Positions 58,709-64,000 of a stretch of DNA of 64,000 nt are shown piece by piece. The translations under genes were made by a program, and so were the position numbers. A model generated the notes under the pieces. That model did not search any database and had not been told where the DNA came from. It saw only the letters and a program-made list of their open reading frames with translations. The stretch covers positions 372,001 through 436,000 of the forward strand of contig NZ_PEAY01000002.1 of NCBI RefSeq assembly GCF_002807665.1. Direction: 5' to 3'. Source of the DNA: Neoalteromonas facilis (GTDB lineage Bacteria; Pseudomonadota; Gammaproteobacteria; Enterobacterales; Alteromonadaceae). Positions within the stretch are counted from its first letter, which is position 1. Each line of letters starts with the position of its first letter.

Positions 58709-60427
58709 GTGAAGATGATGTCGGGCGCTGCCATGGTGGTAGAGGCGCTAAAAGATGTGGGCGTTACACATGTGTTTGGTTACCCCGGTGGTGCCGTTCT
58801 AGACATTTATGATGCGCTGTTTGCGCAAGATTATGTCAAACACGTCCTCGTCCGCCATGAACAGGCTGCAGCTCACATGGCTGACGGCTACGCGCGTTCT
58901 ACCGGCAAAACGGGCACGGTTCTCGTCACTTCAGGTCCAGGTGCGACGAATACTCTTACGGGTATCGCGACCGCGTACATGGACAGTATCCCCATGGTGA
59001 TTTTATCTGGCCAAGTGCCTTCTATGCACATTGGCGAAGATGCATTCCAAGAAACCGACATGGTGGGATGTTCTCGGCCGGTTGTTAAGCATAGCTTTTT
59101 GGTTAAACGCCCTGAAGATATTCCGATGGCAATCGCCAAAGCATACTATATTGCCAATAGTGGCAGACCCGGCCCAGTCGTGGTCGATCTACCCAAAGAT
59201 ATTGTTAATATCCAAGAGTCTCATCCTTATGTTTTCCCTGATGACGTTACTATGCGTTCTTACAATCCGACTGAACGTGGTCATCCGAAGCAGATACGAA
59301 AAGCGGTTAGCGCTATTTTAGATGCTGAACGCCCGATTCTTTATGTGGGGGGGGGTGCTATTAGTGCGGGGGCGTCTGGACAAGTAACCAAGCTCGCTGA
59401 GCTATTGCATGCGCCGGTGACTTGTACCTTGATGGGATTGGGCGCATTTTCCGGTACGCACGACAACAACCTTGGTATGTTGGGTATGCACGGAACGCTC
59501 GAAGCCAATAAGTCGATGCACAATTCGGATTGTATTATCGCATTGGGTGCGCGCTTTGATGACCGTGTGACTAACAATGTCGATAAATTTTGTCCTCACG
59601 CGACCATTATTCATGTGGATATCGACCCCGCGTCTATTTCAAAGACGGTCAACGCCCATATTCCCGTAGTTGGGTCTGTGGAGAAAGTCTGTGAACAGCT
59701 TTTAGCTGAGCTCGAAACACATAATTTAGCCCACCAAGAAGAAAAGCTTGGCGATTGGTGGGAGCAGATTGGTCAGTGGCGCTCTAGGCAGTGCTTAAAA
59801 TATCAAACCTCAACCGACGTTATAAAGCCTCAGCGCGTTGTAGAAGCGGTATATGAGCACACGAAAGGTGAAGCGTTTGTGAGTTCTGACGTGGGCCAGC
59901 ATCAAATGTTTGCTGCCCTATATTATCCCTTCGATAAGCCACGCCAGTGGATCAATTCTGGCGGGCTCGGCACCATGGGGTTTGGTTTGCCTGCTGCAAT
60001 GGGGGTGCAGTTTGCACACCCTGATGCTACGTCTGTGGTAATCACGGGGGACGGCAGTATTCAAATGAACATACAAGAGCTGTCGACCTGTTTGCAGTAC
60101 AACTTGCCCATCAAGATCATTTCTTTGAATAACCGAGCGCTGGGTATGGTTCGTCAGTGGCAAGATATGATTTACAAAGGCCGGCATTCGCACAGTTACA
60201 TGGACTCTATGCCTGACTTTGTAGCGTTGGCGCAGGCCTATGGCCATGTCGGCATTAAAGTAGATAAGCTGGATGAATTAGATGATGCGATGAAAGAGTG
60301 CTTTTCGCTTAAAGATCGTTTGGTGTTTATGGATATATCGGTAGACCAAAACGAGCACGTGTACCCAATGCAAATTAAATGGGGCGCGATGGATGATATG
60401 AGATTAAGCAAAACGGAGCGCACCTAA
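58709..60427 (+). CDS. ilvI: Acetolactate synthase large subunit
   Basis: Thiamine-diphosphate enzyme starting branched-chain amino acid synthesis from pyruvate. 572 residues from GTG 58709, with AGGAG 8 nt upstream; length and start [14 protein letters not shown] fit IlvI. A start at 58664 would add 15 residues and is rejected. [29 protein letters not shown], and the ThDP motif [15 protein letters not shown]...SLNNR are all present. The stop overlaps ilvH as TAATG. Confidence 0.95.
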   Translation: MKMMSGAAMVVEALKDVGVTHVFGYPGGAVLDIYDALFAQDYVKHVLVRHEQAAAHMADGYARSTGKTGTVLVTSGPGATNTLTGIATAYMDSIPMVILSGQVPSMHIGEDAFQETDMVGCSRPVVKHSFLVKRPEDIPMAIAKAYYIANSGRPGPVVVDLPKDIVNIQESHPYVFPDDVTMRSYNPTERGHPKQIRKAVSAILDAERPILYVGGGAISAGASGQVTKLAELLHAPVTCTLMGLGAFSGTHDNNLGMLGMHGTLEANKSMHNSDCIIALGARFDDRVTNNVDKFCPHATIIHVDIDPASISKTVNAHIPVVGSVEKVCEQLLAELETHNLAHQEEKLGDWWEQIGQWRSRQCLKYQTSTDVIKPQRVVEAVYEHTKGEAFVSSDVGQHQMFAALYYPFDKPRQWINSGGLGTMGFGLPAAMGVQFAHPDATSVVITGDGSIQMNIQELSTCLQYNLPIKIISLNNRALGMVRQWQDMIYKGRHSHSYMDSMPDFVALAQAYGHVGIKVDKLDELDDAMKECFSLKDRLVFMDISVDQNEHVYPMQIKWGAMDDMRLSKTERT

Positions 60428-60924
60428 TGAAAAGAATTATTTCAGTATTAATGGAAAATGCTCCGGGGGCTTTGTCGCGTATTGTTGGGGTATTTTCCCA
60501 GCGCGGGTATAACGTGGATTCTTTATGCGTAGCACCGACCGATGACCCAAGTTTGTCACGCTTGACCATTACCACGCATGGTGACGACAAAGTCATAGAG
60601 CAGATCACCAAGCAAGTGAACAAGTTGATCGATGTACTTAAGGTCGTTGATTTAACCGACGGCGCACATGTTGAACGTGAGCTCATGCTGATTAAAGTAG
60701 CCACACGCACTGAGTTAGCGCGTGCAGAGGTTAAGCGTAATGTGGATATTTTCCGGGCACGAATAGTTGATGTAAATGCCTCAAACTACACAATCGAAGT
60801 AACGGGTACGACAGACAAGCTCGATGCGTTTGCACTGACCTTAGCGCAATGCACTGAGATCATAGAATCATCGCGAACTGGGGTGTGTGGTTTAGCCCGT
60901 GGTGAAAAAGCGTTACGCCCTTAA
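60427..60924 (+). CDS. ilvH: Acetolactate synthase small (regulatory) subunit
   Basis: Regulatory partner conferring valine feedback. 165 residues (E. coli IlvH: 163). The ACT domain begins RIISVLMENAPGALSRIVGVFSQRGYNVDSL; the C-terminal half covers IVDVNASNYTIEVTGTTDKLDAF. It forms an operon with ilvI. The stop codon overlaps that of the convergent gene by 2 bp. Confidence 0.96.
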   Translation: MKRIISVLMENAPGALSRIVGVFSQRGYNVDSLCVAPTDDPSLSRLTITTHGDDKVIEQITKQVNKLIDVLKVVDLTDGAHVERELMLIKVATRTELARAEVKRNVDIFRARIVDVNASNYTIEVTGTTDKLDAFALTLAQCTEIIESSRTGVCGLARGEKALRP

Positions 60925-61871
60925 ATCTTGCCATAAAAGACTTCAAGCCGGAGCGCGATACCGTAAGACGGTTTGAAGTCTTCTTCTTTTAGCCATAAAA
61001 CAAAAGGCTCAACTTCATAGTACAACCATTTGCGAGTAGGGTTAGTGCGCCATCTCGCACTTAAAAAGACTTGTTCGGTGTGCATGTTGGGGCGGCTTAG
61101 GCCTTCGACAAATAAGGTATATATAAATGCGCTGTCGTTTGTCACTTGCGTTAACCATTGTGCTTCGTGACGCCAACGCCAATCATTGGAAATATCACGG
61201 TAGTAGTAGCGGTTGTTTAAACGCCACAGTGATTCTTCGTCAACGATATGTTGGTAAGTGAGCCCTAACTCACCGCCAAGTCTGTCGCGATTGTAGTAAT
61301 ATAATTCTGCGTCATAAAACAGCGTATTCTCTGCATCAAGCACATATCCATCGCGATAACGACTTTTGACGAATATTTGATCGCGTCGACCGAAGCCAAT
61401 GCGGTGCGATAACTTAGCGTCTGGTGTACGTCTGAACCGCAACGACAATGTGGTTTGGTCGCGCCGACCGAGTTGATCATTGCGAGCTGCTTTTACGCTG
61501 TTTTCATCTAAGTCATCTTCATCATCGGTTAGCAGTAAATCGACGCGATTTTGCAATGCTGGGAGCTTCACTCGCACGCGAAAACGAACGTCAAATTCGG
61601 CAAAGTCTCGGCTACGCGGCTCCCAACCCAAACGTATTCGACCTGACGCTCTGGCATCCTCGTGTGAGCGGTCGCCGGAAAGTGCAAAGAATGCATCTAA
61701 ATCTTGCGCGGTATCATCCATGGCAGATTCGAAGTTTAATAGCCATTGATCAAACCATGCATGATCGGCAGTTGTGTCCTGTTGTTCTTGCGCATAGGAG
61801 GGAAGCGTTAGGCACGACAAAATCAGCCCGTAGGCGAGAGTTCTGATTTTGCTGCTAACAGGTTGTTTCAT
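60921..61871 (-). CDS. Hypothetical outer-membrane-type protein
   Basis: 316 residues, signal peptide ending LPSYA-QE. The mature part is rich in alternating charged and aromatic residues (RFRVRVKLPALQNRVDLLLTD, YDAELYYYNRDRLGGELGLTYQHI), suggesting a beta-barrel of about 12 strands. The last residues LRLEVFYGKI are not the usual terminal Phe. No family recognised. Divergent from tatA. Confidence 0.65.
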   Translation of the reverse strand: MKQPVSSKIRTLAYGLILSCLTLPSYAQEQQDTTADHAWFDQWLLNFESAMDDTAQDLDAFFALSGDRSHEDARASGRIRLGWEPRSRDFAEFDVRFRVRVKLPALQNRVDLLLTDDEDDLDENSVKAARNDQLGRRDQTTLSLRFRRTPDAKLSHRIGFGRRDQIFVKSRYRDGYVLDAENTLFYDAELYYYNRDRLGGELGLTYQHIVDEESLWRLNNRYYYRDISNDWRWRHEAQWLTQVTNDSAFIYTLFVEGLSRPNMHTEQVFLSARWRTNPTRKWLYYEVEPFVLWLKEEDFKPSYGIALRLEVFYGKI

Positions 61872-62008
61872 TTTGTTATGCGCGCCTTATGAAAGTACCA
61901 ATTTTTGCGATTACTGAAACGTTATAATGACAAAACTTCGTAGCATTGAATAGGTGGGTTGTGACACAATGACGTTTATGCATTTCTAATACCAAAAATA
62001 GGTGATAC

Positions 62009-62248
62009 ATGGGCGGAATAAGTCTTTGGCAACTTCTTATAATCTTAGTTATTGTGGTGCTACTGTTTGGCACGAAAAAGTTGCGCGGCATGGGCAGTGA
62101 TTTAGGCTCTGCGGTTAAAGGTTTTAAGAAAGCGGTCAATGATCAAGACGCAGATTTCGAACAGCAGAAGAAAGTAGAAGCTGACGAAGCTAACAAGCAA
62201 GTTGAACAAAACGCCGAAAAATCAAAAGCTGAGAAAACTGACGCGTAG
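62009..62248 (+). CDS. tatA: Twin-arginine translocase subunit TatA
   Basis: 79 residues: one N-terminal membrane helix (about 6-21), then the amphipathic helix with [23 protein letters not shown], and an acidic tail. Oligomerises to form the pore for folded proteins. First gene of tatABC. Confidence 0.96.
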   Translation: MGGISLWQLLIILVIVVLLFGTKKLRGMGSDLGSAVKGFKKAVNDQDADFEQQKKVEADEANKQVEQNAEKSKAEKTDA

Positions 62249-62253
62249 CCACT

Positions 62254-62592
62254 ATGTTTGATATAGGTTTTTGGGAGTTACTCGTTATTGCCGTTATGGC
62301 ATTGCTTGTACTCGGTCCCGAACGTTTACCCGGTGCCATTCGGTCAACTGCGAGAACCATCCGCAGCGTAAAATCGATGGCAAATGGATTCAAAGCCGAG
62401 ATGGATGAGCAGTTGCGTATTCACGAACTGCATGAAAATTTGCGCAAAGCCGAATCCATGGATATGCAAAACTTATCGCCAGAGTTACAGCGCAGCGTTG
62501 CTGAGTTAAAAGCCGCGGCCGAATCGGTGCAACAACCCTACAAAAAAATAGACGCTGAAAAACCCAAATCTGATGACGAACCCAAGTCCTGA
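62254..62592 (+). CDS. tatB: Twin-arginine translocase subunit TatB
   Basis: 112 residues: membrane helix then [22 protein letters not shown], the TatB signature (Glu8-equivalent, Pro). Receptor component with TatC. It begins 5 bp after tatA and overlaps tatC by 20 bp. Confidence 0.95.
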   Translation: MFDIGFWELLVIAVMALLVLGPERLPGAIRSTARTIRSVKSMANGFKAEMDEQLRIHELHENLRKAESMDMQNLSPELQRSVAELKAAAESVQQPYKKIDAEKPKSDDEPKS

Positions 62593-63316
62593 TAGCAGTT
62601 TGATTTCACACTTAATCGAACTACGCAGCCGTATCTTACGTGCGCTTTTGAGCGTACTTGTGGTGTTTTTATGCTTGGCATATTTTGCCCAAGACTTATA
62701 CCACTTGCTCGCACAGCCTTTATTGGCCACCATGCCTGAAGGTGCAAATATGATCGCAACCGATGTTGCTTCTCCGTTCTTTGCGCCTTTTAAGCTTACT
62801 TTGGTGTTGTCATTTTTTATCGCAATTCCATTCGTTTTATATCAAGTGTGGGGTTTTGTAGCCCCCGGTCTGTATAAAAATGAAAAGCGTTTGATTGCGC
62901 CGTTGATGTTATCCAGTACGCTACTGTTTTACGCCGGCATGGCATTTGCGTATTTCGTTGTATTTCCGCTGGCGTTCGCTTTCTTTAACAGCGTTGCTCC
63001 TGAAGGTGTGTTAGTCAGTACAGACATCAATAGCTACTTAAATTTTGTCCTGAAACTATTTTTTGCATTTGGCTTATCATTTGAAATCCCGATTGCAATT
63101 ATCTTAATGTGCTGGACGGGTATAACTGATGCTGACTCTCTGCGAGCAAAACGCCCCTATGTTATTGTTGGTGTGTTCGTGGTTGGCATGTTGTTAACCC
63201 CTCCAGATGTCATATCGCAAACCCTACTCGCATTACCAATGTGGCTTTTATTTGAACTTGGAGTGCTAGTTGGTGGTCTTTATTCCTCAAAAAAACAAGA
63301 ACAGGAAACCTCATGA
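62573..63316 (+). CDS. tatC: Twin-arginine translocase subunit TatC
   Basis: 247 residues with six membrane helices. N-terminal [14 protein letters not shown] and [30 protein letters not shown], and [24 protein letters not shown] are TatC hallmarks. Binds the twin-arginine signal. It overlaps the next gene by ATGA. Confidence 0.97.
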   Translation: MTNPSPDSSLISHLIELRSRILRALLSVLVVFLCLAYFAQDLYHLLAQPLLATMPEGANMIATDVASPFFAPFKLTLVLSFFIAIPFVLYQVWGFVAPGLYKNEKRLIAPLMLSSTLLFYAGMAFAYFVVFPLAFAFFNSVAPEGVLVSTDINSYLNFVLKLFFAFGLSFEIPIAIILMCWTGITDADSLRAKRPYVIVGVFVVGMLLTPPDVISQTLLALPMWLLFELGVLVGGLYSSKKQEQETS

Positions 63317-63903
63317 AGTATGTACCTTCTCTTAAACCGCGCATGGCAGTGTTGCTCATGGCGCTATTGGGTTTAAGTCATGTTGTAAATGCGCAAACAC
63401 AAACCGTTGAAAGTGCTATCCAAGCTTGTAGCCAAGAGTCCAATAGTCTCCAACGCTTGGTTTGTTATGACCGATTGGCAAAGCAGTTGCGAGAGTATAG
63501 CGGTGGCAAAACGGCACTGCCGACGGTTAGTCAGAGACCCACTCCACGCCCGGCACAAATACCTGCTCATGCCCAGAATAAAGTGGCTGAAACACCAGCT
63601 GCAGTGGCAGCATCGCCATCTGTAGTGACTAATTCAGCACAAGATCAGTTTGGTTTAGAGCATCGCCAAGATACCGACGCCATGATCCAAAAGATCTACG
63701 CTGTGGTCACGGATATTACTTCAAATGCGTATAAGAAACGCACTATCACCCTAGATAACGGGCAACGTTGGCGCCAACAAGATGGTAGTTCTTTGAAAAT
63801 TGCCGTAGGTGACACGATCTATATTGAGCGCGGTGTGTTAGGGGCTTTCTATTTAAGTACGGATGACCTCAACCGACGTATGAAGGTTAAACGAGCCGAC
63901 TAG
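63313..63903 (+). CDS. Hypothetical exported protein between tatC and tatD
   Basis: 196 residues with a signal peptide ([14 protein letters not shown]). The mature N-terminus [25 protein letters not shown] carries the A-x-x-C...RLxCYDRLA motif shared with many small exported proteins, including some type VI-associated ones. A Pro/Ala-rich linker and a C-terminal beta-rich domain ([23 protein letters not shown]) follow. Function unknown. Overlaps tatC by 4 bp and tatD by 1 bp. Confidence 0.7.
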   Translation: MKYVPSLKPRMAVLLMALLGLSHVVNAQTQTVESAIQACSQESNSLQRLVCYDRLAKQLREYSGGKTALPTVSQRPTPRPAQIPAHAQNKVAETPAAVAASPSVVTNSAQDQFGLEHRQDTDAMIQKIYAVVTDITSNAYKKRTITLDNGQRWRQQDGSSLKIAVGDTIYIERGVLGAFYLSTDDLNRRMKVKRAD

Positions 63904-64000
63904 TGCGTTGGTTTGATGCAGGTGTGAATTGTTTCGACGATCGCCTGCCCCTAGCTGAAACCTTAGAAGCTGCGCGCACAAAAGGCGTTGACCGTATGTG
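63903..64000 (+). CDS. tatD: TatD-family DNase/deacylase (N-terminal fragment)
   Basis: GTG start overlapping the previous stop as TAGTG. The 32 visible residues [20 protein letters not shown] match the TatD metal-dependent hydrolase start, where FDxGxN takes the place of the usual DxHxH. The rest lies beyond base 64000. Cytoplasmic; not part of the translocase itself. Confidence 0.7.
   Translation, partial: MRWFDAGVNCFDDRLPLAETLEAARTKGVDRM

Overview
The window is a dense, chromosomal, housekeeping stretch from a gammaproteobacterium. It most likely comes from the Alteromonadales (Alteromonadaceae-like, marine). This is inferred from gene order and family content: the blocks pilMNOPQ-aroK-aroB-damX-dam, yibN-grxC-secB-gpsA opposite gpmI-envC-yibQ, tatABC-tatD, argCBFGH with a full-length argA, and argD(astC)-astA-astD. 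DUF2970, DUF413/MaoP, DUF4442 and a TorF-type porin also point this way. I see no prophage, insertion sequence, CRISPR array or rRNA.

Layout. 1-5.0 kb, minus strand: arginine catabolism (argD/astC, astA, truncated astD) and an HDOD protein upstream of it. 5.0-7.4 kb: pabA/trpG, trpS and rpe on the minus strand. 7.7-9.1 kb: a plus-strand insert with a TorF-like porin and two small membrane proteins. 9.1-18.1 kb, minus: dam, damX, aroB, aroK and the type IV pilus operon pilMNOPQ. 18.4-24.5 kb, plus: mrcA (PBP1a), malic enzyme, a metallo-beta-lactamase-fold hydrolase, a PAS-only protein and an unknown small protein. 24.5-31.2 kb, minus: a complete-looking arginine biosynthesis operon argCBFGHA with a paired ARG box upstream.

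31.6-34.2 kb, plus: mgsA, a chemotaxis receptor and a DUF6436 protein. 34.2-38.7 kb: a Cpx-like envelope stress locus, with a double-domain Spy/CpxP protein divergent from a response regulator, histidine kinase, lysophospholipase and trmL. 38.7-45.4 kb: ppiC, a DUF4920 protein, a TPR-sulfotransferase and a large TonB-dependent receptor. 45.4-52.2 kb: a lone pseudopilin, gpsA, secB, grxC and a rhodanese, divergent from gpmI, envC and a YibQ-like deacetylase. 52.3-56.4 kb: a MerC-type protein behind a Zur-like box, a glycerophosphodiesterase, an EamA transporter, psd and rsgA. 56.5-60.9 kb: orn, tRNA-Gly(GCC) followed by tandem repeats carrying its 3' end, DUF4442, maoP, ilvI and ilvH. 60.9-64.0 kb: an outer-membrane-type unknown and tatABC with a coupled unknown gene before truncated tatD.

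How the parts connect. Arginine synthesis (argA-H) and breakdown (ast) sit about 20 kb apart and share the aminotransferase ArgD/AstC. The most interesting unexplained signals are non-coding: a tRNA-tail tandem repeat resembling the arrangement of the E. coli tyrT repeats, a four-fold GYAAAG array at helical spacing between the Spy-like gene and the Cpx-like operon, a Zur-box palindrome in front of merC, and a long arg leader with a 13-bp perfect inverted repeat. Several start codons were moved from the longest reading frame, based on Shine-Dalgarno placement and alignment to remembered family N-termini. Family assignments rest on recognition of motifs; no database search was run.
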